A stretch of 64,000 bases of DNA, from assembly GCA_007922305.1 (NCBI GenBank), contig ML677358.1:11177343-11241342 (forward strand), given 5' to 3'. Made by a program: the position numbers and the translations under genes. The notes beneath the pieces were generated by a model. That model made no database searches. It saw only the letters and a list, made by a program, of their open reading frames with translations, and was not told the origin of the DNA. This DNA comes from Dermatemys mawii. Its lineage: Eukaryota; Chordata; Testudines; Dermatemydidae. Below, piece by piece: positions 25,340-36,182 of the stretch (position 1 is its first letter; each line of letters begins with the position of its first letter).

Positions 25340-26040
25340 AAAGGAGCTGGAAAATAACAAATCAGTCACACTTCCCGGGCCAAACATAAAGAAGTGGCAT
25401 CCATGCACCAGGTTTTAAAGAATTCAGCATCAGCTTTCACAAGATAAAGGGTGAGATGAGGTACCCTGCTGATCACCTTGCAGACGTCAGAGAGGTTAGG
25501 ACTACTTGTCATGTCTTGTTGCAGACTAGATTACCGCCACTTTGGGGCAGAGGCTGTGGAACTGAGTCATAGTGCAGACCAGTTTTTTTCTCATCTAGCT
25601 AACATAGATGTCTAGCATCTTTGACAACAATTACTTCATGCAAATAAAACAGAACTTAATTTCCTAAGCTATTAGGCAAACTGTCAGAAAATCTGCTTTC
25701 TTCTTGTACTAGTAAAGAGCACATATTGTATTATATCAGTGTTACTTCGTATGCTGAATGTTCAGTGAATTCCTTGCTGGTATATTTTATTACAATACGG
25801 TGTAATAGCAGCAAAAGGTTTACAGTGGTTAAAAATGTGCTTGGTAATTTGGGCCAAGCCATTACATACACTACCAAGAGTATGCAAAAAACACTGACCT
25901 GTGTGGCATTTGCTTTGCCCTAACAAAATAAGGCATAAATCCTCAGAAATACTAATGCAGGAAAATAATGTAACCGCACAGGAAAGGTTAGCCATGTTTA
26001 GTCTTATGACAGTACATCCCACAGGATTAACAGTTCGAAT
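25340..26040. other. Unique non-coding stretch
   Basis: No repeat or coding feature recognised. Confidence 0.45.
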
Positions 26041-26500
26041 GTAGTGCGCTCTTGCAGTACCATGGTACTGCTACCAGGAAAAGAACAAACTGAAATGGAC
26101 CCAAACTGAAACCTTGGATCTAGACATCCTTAAATGTTGGAGGTGGCGCCTGGCAAGGTCCCAGACCGTTGGCCAGCTCTGAACCAAGACCCAGCCGCCA
26201 TCACCTCCCCTTGCCATGCCTGAGGTAGCAGTGCCATTTCCCATGCAGAAGCCCAAAATGGAGGAGAAGAGTCTGCTGGAGTCCTGGCACTGTGGGCAGG
26301 GCAGCGGCAGGGAAGCGAGCTGCAGCCTAGATGCCAGGGCTTTCCACAGGGAGCAGGGATGCTGGGAGCCCCAGGGGACTGCTCTCAGGCCTGTGCCTGG
26401 CCCTGGCATGTCCCAAGACTTTCTTCCCTGGTTGGAGCCTCACAAATGGGCCCCTAATTAGGAAAATGTTGGTTGTGCCCCTGAGAGGCTCCCAACGGCA
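26041..26500. repeat. GC-rich repeat-like block
   Basis: Sharply GC-richer than its flanks, with open frames on both strands (112 codons minus, 81 and 80 plus), as in the GC-rich hAT interiors elsewhere in the window. Words such as caaatgggcccctaattagg look familiar from reptile repeats. No inverted ends or TSD were found. A unique GC-rich segment is the alternative. Confidence 0.35.
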
Positions 26501-26522
26501 AAAACAAGTCAGCGCTTGTGGA

Positions 26523-26690
26523 ACAGATTATTTCAGAGAACGATCCACAATGACTTCAATGTCTCTTTCTTGACTGGGAGCAGCTAATTTAGACTAATTT
26601 GTATGTATAGTTGGGATTATGGCTTCCAACATGCACGGAATGTCATCTGCCATTTTGTTGCCCAGTCACCCAGTTTTGTGAGATCCATTA
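26523..26690 (-). mobile_element. CR1 LINE fragment (reverse-transcriptase region)
   Basis: Parallels 16570-16700 of the larger CR1 copy (acaatgacttcaatgtctct, gtatagttgggattatgg) and extends further 5' in the element, into gccattttgttgcccagtca. On the minus strand this encodes a piece of the C-terminal reverse-transcriptase region. Truncated at both sides. Confidence 0.8.
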
Positions 26691-28129
26691 CATTTCACAG
26701 GGGAAAACGTTAATTTCATAGTATTTTGTCACTGTAAATACAGCTGTTTTGTCTGTACCCCTTGTCCCTAGGCACTCAGGCATATCCACTTAGCTGAGCA
26801 AGGATTTATACTGCCCTTGATGGGCAGAGGTGCCTCCTCCCCTCACAGTGGGACATATGAGGAACTGCAAAAATAATCCATGGAGGATGAAGCTGTCTCC
26901 CTGGAGCAGCCCTGCAGCTTTTTTACAACCTCAGAAAGATGACTCCCTTCTTCTGAATTCTCCAACAAATTTGCCCAGCACTCAGCCCTACTTCTTAATT
27001 TGGGCACTGCTAGGAATAGGATTAAATCTCTCTGTTCCTCCCCGAAAATATCCTGAAAAATGAACCTGAAGGCTAAACACGTTTAACTCTGGCACCACAG
27101 AAAATATGAAATCAAATCTAGCAGCTTTCAATAAAAGTGTGCCATTTCACTGCACTTCTTAAAACTGCTGGCACTTGGCATTGTTGGCCGGCTCCTCCTG
27201 ACCTGTGGAAGAGCATCAAAGACACATCACATTAAAACTTCCATTAACCTAATAGATCCATTGTATATTGTTCTTTTAAATATACATAATATTAGAGGCT
27301 GAAAGCACATGGGCCAAGAAATCCACTATCTGTGCAGTGTCCCTCATATAACCAATGCAAGGTTGCTTTGCAAATTATTTGGAGAGTAAGAGAGGTGATT
27401 GGTTGAGTAACCTCTGATATCACAATGATCTAGGCCTCTTGGCTAGAGGATAGATGTGTGCCTTACTGTAGCTATACACTATAGGGCTCTAATTTGTAAA
27501 GTCAAAATGGCTGAGAACCTAAAAATTGGGATAATAACCATCCATGAATCCCAGTGATTATTGAACCTGGTGATGTTCTGAACAAAGAGAGTTCCGATCC
27601 ATGCTTATAGTCATTTCCATCGCTTCACACTGACTCAGATGTTTTAGGCTTCAGAGTCTCAGACACACAGTGAGAATCCTGAAATCATACATAAATAGCA
27701 ATGCTGCCTTGCAATGCAAACATTATTAAAATTAAGAATTGATCCAAACAAATATCTTCCAACAACTACATTTAGGGCAAAATTCATTCCTTAGATCTAC
27801 ATGGTTTTTCACCTACAATTTCTGCTTCCAGAAGTGCTGAATACCTATTGGCCTTAAATTCTGTTGGGTTCCTAGAATATTAGAATCCAAAGCCACCTAC
27901 TGATTTGAGAAGAATTTGCCCTTAAAAGCTGAATTTCCTTCAAGATTGTGCATTATTTTGTACTGGGGAGTCAGTTTCTGAAACCATGTACTATCTATGC
28001 AAAATAAGAAATTAATGTATGTGCTACTTATTAAACCTTGATTTTATATTTCATGATGCATGCGTATTCTGTTTTGACTCTGGCCTTTTGGAATTTCATT
28101 ATGTGTTGAAGTCATGTTTCTGTTCACAG
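26691..28129. other. Unique non-coding stretch
   Basis: No repeat or coding feature recognised; short frames only. Confidence 0.45.
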
Positions 28130-28247
28130 CAACATACCAAGATGACCAAGTTTCAATTTTCAATTCTGAAATTTACAACATCCAATGGAGTTGACATTGC
28201 TACTGCTTTTGCACTGGAGAAATTAATGAGTCTATCTGAAGAAAAAG
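28130..28247 (+). CDS. Weak candidate internal exon (118 bp)
   Basis: A pyrimidine-rich tract ending gtttctgttcacag precedes 118 bp open in one frame, then the donor AAAAAG|GTACCC. The 39 codons read with KFTTSNGVDIATAFALEKLM in the middle. The exon would start in phase 0 and end one base into a codon. No family is recognised, codon choice is AT-rich like the background, and no partner exon is found, so chance is a serious alternative. Confidence 0.2.
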
Positions 28248-28984
28248 GTACCCCATATAATGAGTAAAGATATCTGAATATGGGCTTAAGGAATCAGAGG
28301 TCATTTTATTCAAAAAAAGTCTCTTTATTTGAATACATCATTTTTCACTTGTTACGAGCGGAGTTACAGAATGTTTGTGCTGTTCTTTGATAACTTTAGG
28401 AATAAACTTTAATTTTGGTCAGTTTTTCAGCAATGTTAAGAACTGCATAATGATACTTACTGGGTTATGCAAGAAATCACAAATTACAGGTAGTAGCCGG
28501 AGGAGAGGAAGAGGGGGAAATGTCTTGTTAAATTCTTCAAGTAATTAAATAAATCTATGTTAGAGAGTAAACTTGGTTCATAGGACAGAGAATAAAAATC
28601 ATCCATATGTCAATTTGTCTACCCTTCGTCTAGCCTTGAGATTCCACAGTTAACTAGCTTTCATCTAGGAAAGAGCAAGTCTCTGAAGAGTGAATGCTAT
28701 TAGTTCATGCATTCAAAATTGATGACATTTTCTTGTGAGTAATAAAACTTTAGACAATATAATTTTATTTTCCCCATACATGAAATCCAGGATGACTGCT
28801 ACTACCGAGTCACTGATACCTTGTAGTCTAAAATTAAATAAGACTGGAAAAACCTGGAGGGCTTCACAGGAAGATATGAGAGAATGTAATAAAGTACATA
28901 TTATGTCAATTGGGAAAGTGTAGTTAATAACCTTTTCTCTCAGATTTTCTTCAGTGTATCTCAATATCTGGATCTTTTATTCTT
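28248..28984. other. Unique non-coding stretch
   Basis: AT-rich; no repeat ends or RNA gene recognised. Confidence 0.45.
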
Positions 28985-29125
28985 TTTATATGTAGCTCTC
29001 AAAGTGCTTTTATAAAGGACGGAGAGTCTCATTATACCCATTTTACAGATGGAAAAAATGAGGCACAGTTATTCTAGGTCACACAGCAGTGAGTCAGAAC
29101 TATCACCCAGCTCTTAGATTAATTC
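28985..29125 (-). mobile_element. MIR-like SINE fragment
   Basis: Contains cattttacagatggaaaaaa, tgaggcacag and ggtcacacagcagtgagtca, the complement of the MIR core and the 'CTCAGTTTCC...TGTAAAATGGG' segment. MIR-type SINEs are old and shared across amniotes. Confidence 0.7.
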
Positions 29126-30099
29126 ACATAACCTTGGATAAAATGATTAATTATATGGCCAGATTCTGCCATCCTTACTCCTATTAACAGTGTCATTTGC
29201 ATGTAGTCTCTGTATTTCAAAGGGACTTCTTGAGGTGTGTTTCTACTCAGTATGAGTAGGAGAAGCATAAACTGGCCCACACCAGGTTATACATGTGGGA
29301 ACCACACATTAATGTGCTCAAACCCTTGCTGTCAAATATGCATTCACATGGTTTAATGTGCTTTCGGCCTAATCTAGCAAGGTTCTGAGCACCCGCTGTG
29401 AGATCTTGAGCATTGTCAATACCCAGGGAAGCTAAGGGATGATGAACACACTCAGACCTTGCAGGCTGGGGCCCAGAATGCAGACATCTGGGAACTGGGC
29501 TTTCCAGCAACAATGACAAACTGAGAGTGTTTTGTCACACCCCATTTAAACCTTTTTTAGTCAAAGCCTCTTTTAACATGTTTACAGAAGAGCCTGCTTG
29601 AAATCTACTTACATTACAGACAGAAATTTACAGACTAAGACACTGTCACAGTGTTATTGGAACTGATCATATTCATGATTTTGCCTCTTCCTGCATCCCT
29701 AAGGACAATAATTTGCATGTGAATGGGGAAGGAGAAGGCCAGCGGCACAGGCTTTTTGCAAGCATCCTAGCGTGCAGACTTAAAATGCACTTCCCACAAG
29801 CATTTGAAACTTACTCATGCAAACATTTGTACAAAGGGAGCCTAAAATAGGTATAAACGTGTCATGAGCTAAGTCAGCTTAAAATTCTGTTTTCAAGTAG
29901 TGCTTTGCACTGTCCACCCCGCTGGGTTCTTCCCTACACTCTGCCATCGTTTCCTAGTCTAACAGTTCCCTCTCTTAGACAGTCCACGCTCACAGCTGCC
30001 TCAGAACAGACCCACTGCAGAAACAGATGTACGCAGTTACTGCTACGAGGGACTCCTTCACCACTCCATCGCTTTGCAAAGTCAGTCACGGATTTATAG
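29126..30099. other. Mostly unique stretch
   Basis: A short piece at 29368-29420 (ggcctaatctagcaaggttc then tgagcaccc) matches one arm of the palindromic repeat at 37945-38051. The rest shows nothing. Confidence 0.4.
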
Positions 30100-31794
30100 T
30101 GTGTCACAGTTTCAGAGTATCTGCTCCCGTGTCCTCCTTCCCTGGTCCCTCAAGGGCAGCAACTCTAAAGGTTTCTGGTTCCCAGCCATCACTTCTTGTG
30201 GGCAGTCCTGTGCCTCCCTCCTTCCTGAGCAGGATTTTTCTAGGCTCCAGAGTTCCCTACCTACACGGTGCCTAAACAGGCCAGCATCGGCACTTTGCCT
30301 TCTCTCCAGAGGCCATGAAGAGCGTATGGCCAACAGTTGTAGACTGTTGCACAGGGTTTTTTTTTCTAAGCAAGCCCATTTATTCTGAAGATGAAACCAT
30401 TATAGAGGAAACATGTTCAGAACAATAAAAGAACCAACATGCATGCTTACCAGAGGTCACCCCAGTTCAAACCTAGGTCTCTAATGGGAGTCAGTCCTTC
30501 AGGACCCACAAACTGGGTTTTCCCCATGGTTATGAATTCATAATTGTCTCAGATTCAGAACCATAACACAGGCTGGGCAGGTCTTTTTAATACAGCTCGA
30601 GCCTTTGATCTCAAGTCGCTGGGAATAGATAGATAATGAACACTCCTCAGCATGCAGCTCCCAAAGGCTGGGTTTTGTATAACTGGGGGTGAGAAATTTG
30701 CATTAACTTCTCCGTAGGGAGTCCCCAGGAAATTCACTTCACACTTATTGTCCCAAAAGTCCGTTCCAGTCTGGTACACTTTCAATATAGTCCTTTGAAC
30801 TCCCAGGCCACACATCATATCTCCTCTCTGGAGCAGTTACATACAGTCCCATCCCACAATAATATATAAACCATTCTGTGGCAGTGCACACTTACCTATC
30901 ATGAGCACCTCCTGATGGATGGGTGCAAATCTGCACCCTCTTTCTCTCTTTTCAGAGTGTCCCATGTCAGCTGTTGCCCTCATCAGGCTGGTCTTCACAG
31001 GTTCAGCCCTCCAGCTAAGTCACACAATATCTAAAATGGATTAACCCCTTCTGGGGTAACACAATCCAACACATGGCTGGCCCCTTCTGCAGTCTTCAGC
31101 CCTATTTAAAATCTAGCCCCTTTTTGCAGGGGTTTAGTACTGAGTCTTACTGCTTTCTTGGGGCTTAGGCCACTTCCTTAGTGACAGTGGGAGGATACAG
31201 GCCCACCTACTACTTCAGGTCCCAATACAGGAACCCTACAAATAGCAGCCACTTGCTTCTTTCTTTAATAGTTGTTACTGCCGCATTCCCTGAGCTGCTT
31301 CCTACTCTCTCCCATCATCTTCTTGGATTATCTGTCTGTACCCTGTTTGAGCAGGGTATCGCCCAGGCCTCCATGCCTGGAGAGTTTCTCCTTTTCTGTC
31401 TTGACTTCTCCAGGTCTTCTCTGGGGCCTCTTTGCCTGGAGAACTTGTAACAGTCTCTTCCCCCTTTTTAATCAGGAGTCTCTGTCCCAGGCCTCTGTGC
31501 CCAGACAGCTTCCCATCCTGTCCCTGCATGAGTAGGGTTTCTCCCCAGCCTCTTTATCTGTGGAGCTTCACAGCCTTTCAGTCCCTCTTCACCCTTCTGG
31601 TCCCAGTCAGCATCTGATCTCTCAGCCCCTGCAGCTGCCTTTATCTGAGCCTACTCTGCTCTGATTGGCTGATTCCCGACAGCTTTTCCAGGCAGGCCTG
31701 GAGGACCCACCTTTGCTGCTCCCTTTTCTGGGGTGGGGTGTGGTAGCACTGCGAGGCCTCCAGCAGGAGGCCTCAAAGAGCCTGGTACATCACA
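30100..31794 (-). mobile_element. Candidate long LTR or LTR-derived block
   Basis: The block begins tgtgtcacagtttcagag and ends ggtacatcaca, so either strand gives TG...CA termini. On the minus strand a TTTAAA-type TATA-like box (about 31108), a CCAAT-box motif (about 31662-31672) and AATAAA (about 30375-30380) come in promoter-to-polyA order. An internal region (31320-31600) is made of degenerate 70-110 bp units with 'aggcctc...tgcctgg' words. No TSD was found and the length (1.7 kb) is long for an LTR, so the boundaries are uncertain. No viral gene is present. Confidence 0.45.
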
Positions 31795-32432
31795 TTCCTT
31801 TAATACAACAGACCCCCCAAGATAATTAAACTTAACTCAGTAAAATCTCCCAAGGATATTGTAGGGAATTGCCATATCTGTCATATAGTGCTTGAATAGT
31901 TATTCTTCCATGTCGATAGTGGATTCTCACCTACTGTAGTCATTATGAAGCCTCCCGGTGAGCTGTTACAAAGCAGACAGTTTTGCATCTTCATCTCTTT
32001 CAAAGGGGTGATGGGCATAAGGAAGCACCTTCCATTATTTCACTCTAGTGCATCTTCTTCATTCTTTTGTCAGTTTAAGGAATCATGACTCTGATTTGAA
32101 AGCATGGTGCAAATTATTACCACTCACTTTTCTACCATTGATGATGTCCGCCCAAAAAAAGATAATAAACCCATTTGAGAGAGACTAAAGAGTAAACCAC
32201 TCTGAAATCTTATTGCACAGTTGCTCCACTAACTACGTCGTCTAGCAGAGGATTGTTCCGTGCTGAACATACAGAGCATCAGTCCTTGCAAATCTGAAGT
32301 CCCTGGATTGCCTATCATTGATGGAATGAGAAAAAAAAACAAGACGCCAAAAGCTGTGAAACTTTTTCCTCGTTTTGTTTATCATTTACCAACTTCAGTG
32401 GGACTCCTTATGTAACCAAGTGATCATTAATG
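31795..32432. other. Unique non-coding stretch
   Basis: No repeat or coding feature recognised. Confidence 0.45.
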
Positions 32433-32440
32433 TGAGTAAG

Positions 32441-32906
32441 CATAGGTGCTGACTCTGTGGGGGAGCACCAATGGAGAAAAATTAGCGGGTGCTTAGCATC
32501 CACCGGCAGTCAGCTCCTCCCTCTCTCCCCAGCACCTCCCGTCCACTGGTGGCCCCTGCTGATCTGCTCCCCGCCTCCCCATCCCTCCCAGTGCCTCCTG
32601 AACCCTGCAGAACAGCTCGGAACAGCACGGTGTGCAGGAGGTGCTGGGAGAGATGGGGAGGAGCGGGGATGGTGCACACTTGGAGGAGGGGGTGGAAAGA
32701 GCTAGGGAAGAGGCTGGGCAGAGGTGGAGCGGGGGGGCAGGAAGAGGGGTGGCAGTGGTGGGCCTTGGCGGAAGGGGTGGAATGGGGTCAGGGGTGGGAA
32801 GATGCAGGGTGGGGTAGAGGTTGGGGAAAAGGGGTACAGTGGGGTAGGGCCTGGAGCTGACCAGGGATTGAGCACCCCCAGGGAAAATTAGAAACCAGCA
32901 CCTGTA
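32441..32906. mobile_element. GC-rich hAT-like element with perfect 8-bp TSD
   Basis: Flanked by identical 8-mers tgagtaag at 32433-32440 and 32907-32914. Ends are cataggtgctg and, complemented, tacaggtgctgg. The 466-bp interior is strongly GC-rich and strand-asymmetric (C-rich left half, G-rich right half: a large imperfect palindrome). The 123-, 82-, 65- and 61-codon frames here are by-products of low stop-codon density. Confidence 0.8.
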
Positions 32907-32924
32907 TGAGTAAGTATTCCAAAG

Positions 32925-32995
32925 GGTAGACTAGATTATCAGAGCTCAAATTAAATGATTTAACAGTCCCTTCTGACCTTGAAATCTATGAAACT
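32925..32995 (+). mobile_element. CR1 LINE 3'-end fragment
   Basis: Reads gtagactagattatcagag and ends cccttctgaccttgaaatc then tatgaa, the classical CR1 3' terminus before the octamer tail. It lies 18 bp right of the preceding element's end. Confidence 0.75.
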
Positions 32996-33056
32996 TGACA
33001 ACAGATGAGCTGCAGGTGTTCACTTCAGTAGTCTGTTCTGTGATCCACATACTCCT

Positions 33057-33170
33057 TAGGGTGACTGGATATTCCAGTTTTATAGGGACAATCCCAATAT
33101 TTGGGGCTTTTTCTTATATAGACACCTGTTACCCCCACGTCCTTTACACATTTACTATCTGGTCACCCTA
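33057..33170 (-). mobile_element. hAT-type MITE, copy 3 of 5, perfect TSD
   Basis: Starts TAGGGTGACTGGA and ends TCTGGTCACCCTA, flanked by identical atactcct at 33049-33056 and 33171-33178. Its internal landmark (ttttcttatatag) is inverted relative to copies 1, 2 and 5. Confidence 0.93.
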
Positions 33171-33178
33171 ATACTCCT

Positions 33179-35424
33179 GGACCAACTGTAGTCCAGGGGA
33201 GTTGGTATGGGGAATCCAAATAAGCGAAATACAAATCCTTGTACTTCCAGAACAAAGTAGCATCCAAAACCAACGCAGGGAAGAGGGCCCTGGGATTAGA
33301 ACAATGTGAGTCTGTTGGACAAGATTGCATGTTAAAAGAAACAACAGTGAGAGATCACCAGGGACGGGGATTCTCTCCTGACCAGATGGAAGAGGAAAGA
33401 ACTGTGGGCTGGGCAGATCTGGACAACTGACAGTTTCCTTTTCTGATGTTGAGCTTTAGGTCTAATCCATACTGTGAAGCAAGGACAGGCTCGCAGGTTA
33501 ACTCTGGTTTATCCAGCTGATTTATCGTTCACACGATTGTGCGAGCCTATACTTATGTGTAGTGAACAAAGGAAGGCATTGAAGACTCTTGTGCACCTCT
33601 GGCACGCTGTTCCTTTCTAATTTGGGCACTGTGCCTTTAATCGCAGATTGTTTGTCATCTCATAGCATACGATTAAGGATGCTAGCCATGCAGAGGAGAA
33701 AGTTTGAGTACATTTACTCCTCGGTTGAAATGGAGGTGACTTTGATTTCATTATCCCTGGCTTTTTTTTTTTTTAATGAGTAATACTTTAAAAAGATGGC
33801 AGGTTTGACTGGACTTTCTTCAGCAGAATTCAGTTTGACTGACATTAATAGGAAAGCTCCTCAATCTAACTCAGTAATGGCATTTGCTGATGCACGACTT
33901 GAATGAATTATTCTTTCCTTTCCTCCTTTTATTTAATTGGTGAAGTTACTGGGATTATTCTTTGTGGACAAGAATCTGCAGTTCTGGGTCTGAACAAGCG
34001 CAGAGAGAATAATTTATTCCATTTTTTCCTCCCCCTCTTACTCCCTCCCCACAAGAACAACTTATATTTCAAATAAATACATTTGCAAAAATCACATTTT
34101 GCAAATGTGTTTAAAGCTAATTGCATACTTCGGTGCATGGCTGAACTGGGATCTGATTTTAGCAGAGAGGGCTAGCAGAAATCAATGGGAATGCAGGATA
34201 GGCCAAATTCTAGTAAAACAATGATTTCATTGATAGAAAGGTGATAACATCATTTATCACATTTCCCCTGGGGTTGTGTTAATGTTTGCCTTTTACTGGA
34301 ACATCTCCAGACTTCAGAATTTGCACAATTCCCAAACAACTTTTAGTTGTGCAAAAGTAGCTCAGCTCAGACTTGTGAACCTTTTTGTGTGTGTGTGCCT
34401 GATGTAGCTTTTCTAAGGATAGATATTTAAAATTACTATTAAACATAATTTTCTACCTTGGAGAAAGCCTGGACAACCATCAAGATGGTGCCACCAAGGT
34501 TAATCAGCACTGAAGAATGAAACTACTATTCCAATGCATTGGATCTGCTGCAGGTAGTACAGCAAAGACAGCTTGGTTTAATCAGGTTTAGTGGTGTGGA
34601 TGGACGAACCAGCTCAGAAAAAAACCCAGACTGGTAAATTGTGTGGCCTAGATATAGCAGGCCACTTCCTCTGCTCCTGGAAACAATCAACTCCAATAGA
34701 GATACATTGATTTACTACAACAGGTGAAGCTATGGTCTTATATATATTTTCTCACTTGATTTTTTCCCTCCCGCCTTCTTTACCTTTTCCTATGGTCTGT
34801 GCTCCCTATTCTCTCTCTCATTTTTCCTGGCATAATTTATTGCATTCGCTCCTAACCAGAATTGTAAAGCAATGACTCAAGTCTGAGCTGAATTTCTGAA
34901 CCATGTTACTGAGGTGGGTATTATCATGAGCAAAACAAGTTTGCCATCCTTAGTTTTTACATATGTCCTGCAATCTTAAGTTTTAACATACAGAAGATTG
35001 GCTGATCACCTAGGAAAAGATTTTTATTACTGCCCCTGCTCAGATGAACCTTGCAGTTGCAAATGAGTTTCTATGTCAGGATATTCCAGTGAAAGACAGA
35101 TAATGGGAAATGTATTTCCTTAAAAGAAGAAAAGCACAGACCCACTCACTGACCATTTTTTCATACAACATCAGTACAGAGTTTTACCACAGGAACACCT
35201 ATTTATGATATGATAGGTAAAGGGAGCTCAAAGAGATAGGAATGTGTTGTAAGTGGAAAAGCTGCTCAGAATCAGAGGGCTATCAAAGAAACCCATCCAT
35301 TGTAGCAATATTCTTTAATGTATCATGTGAACTTGCAGCTGAAAAGTCCATGCAGAGAGCCTGCAGGCATTATCATTTAGCGCTGTGATCCTATCATACC
35401 TCACAAGGTAAACAATTAGAGCAA
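33179..35424. other. Long unique stretch
   Basis: About 2.2 kb without a recognised interspersed repeat. It holds a poly-T run (about 33762-33775), a GT run (34386-34397) and several TAAT/ATTA-rich patches (33890-34140). A candidate place for conserved non-coding sequence, but nothing is demonstrated. Confidence 0.4.
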
Positions 35425-35575
35425 TGAGGTGGGTGAGGTAATATCTTTTATTGGACCAACTTCTGTTGGTGAGAGAGACGAGCTTTTGAGCTTATCCCGA
35501 GCTCTTCTTCTGCCTCGCCCACCTTGTCTCTCTAATATCCTGGAACCAACACATCTACAACAACACTGCACAAGC
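35425..35575. mobile_element. Inverted composite of Penelope-like (?) tail type A
   Basis: The left part (35425-35510) is on the minus strand (gaggtaatatcttttattgg, accaacttctgttggtgaga, gagctcttcttctg). The right part (35511-35575, cgcccaccttgtctctctaa, ggaaccaacacatctac) continues the same family but in plus orientation. In the intact order, as at 18427-18545, both parts lie on one strand. So this copy carries an internal inversion or two tails joined head to head. Confidence 0.65.
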
Positions 35576-35970
35576 TGAATGAAGTCAGCCCCTCCCTATA
35601 CACTAACAGTTTCATATCCTCACTTGTAACTATCACTTGTTACACTTATTGTAATGCATGAGCCGTATTTTTATTATTATTGTGTATATTTTGGTTGACA
35701 TATAAAAAACAATTAAACTGGCAAAGGCTCTTCCCCCTCATCCTCTTCAATTCCTTGTCATAAATATATCCGCATGTTGGTACTTTCCTTCCAGGGCTGT
35801 TCCAGAATGCTATTTGGGGAACAAAATGAAAAACAACAATCACCAAATGCACACCCATACACAGACCCTTGATTTCTTTAAGAGGGTAAAGTTGATTAAT
35901 GGTTCTGGATTCCCCAGCCCCTGCTAGAATTACTATGGCTTAGAACACGACCTGCCCTTTCAGATACGTA
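35576..35970. other. Unique non-coding stretch
   Basis: No repeat or coding feature recognised. Confidence 0.45.
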
Positions 35971-35978
35971 TTCTACAG

Positions 35979-36174
35979 CAGTGGTTCTCAACCAGAGATA
36001 CATGTACCCCTAGGGCAGGGGTGGGCAAACTTTTTGGCCCAAGGGTCACAACGGGGTTGTGAAACTGTATGGAGGGCTGTGTAGGGAAGGCTGTGCAAGG
36101 TGAAACTTGGGGGTTTCAAGACAAATCAGACTCCTGAAAGGGATACAGTAGTCTGGAAAGATTGAGAGCCATTG
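35979..36174 (+). mobile_element. hAT-Charlie-like MITE with perfect TSD, chimeric interior
   Basis: Termini cagtggttctcaacc and, complemented, caatggctctcaatct; flanks ttctacag at 35971-35978 and 36175-36182 are identical 8-mers. The outer parts (acatgtacccctaggg; gtgaaacttgggggtttcaa) belong to one family, but the middle (36016-36100) is the 5' end of the different hAT family found at 60548 and 63441. Confidence 0.88.
36016..36100 (+). mobile_element. 5' fragment of a second hAT family, nested
   Basis: Starts caggggtgggcaaacttttt as at 60548, continues through aactgtatggagggct and aaggctgtg, then stops abruptly. Its own right end is absent and no TSD is visible, so the second half was lost. 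Confidence 0.75.
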
Positions 36175-36182
36175 TTCTACAG

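Noticed and set aside
32489..32860. 123-codon frame and overlapping frames
   Set aside because: Low-complexity Gly/Trp/Arg-rich translation of a G-rich repeat interior bounded by a TSD.
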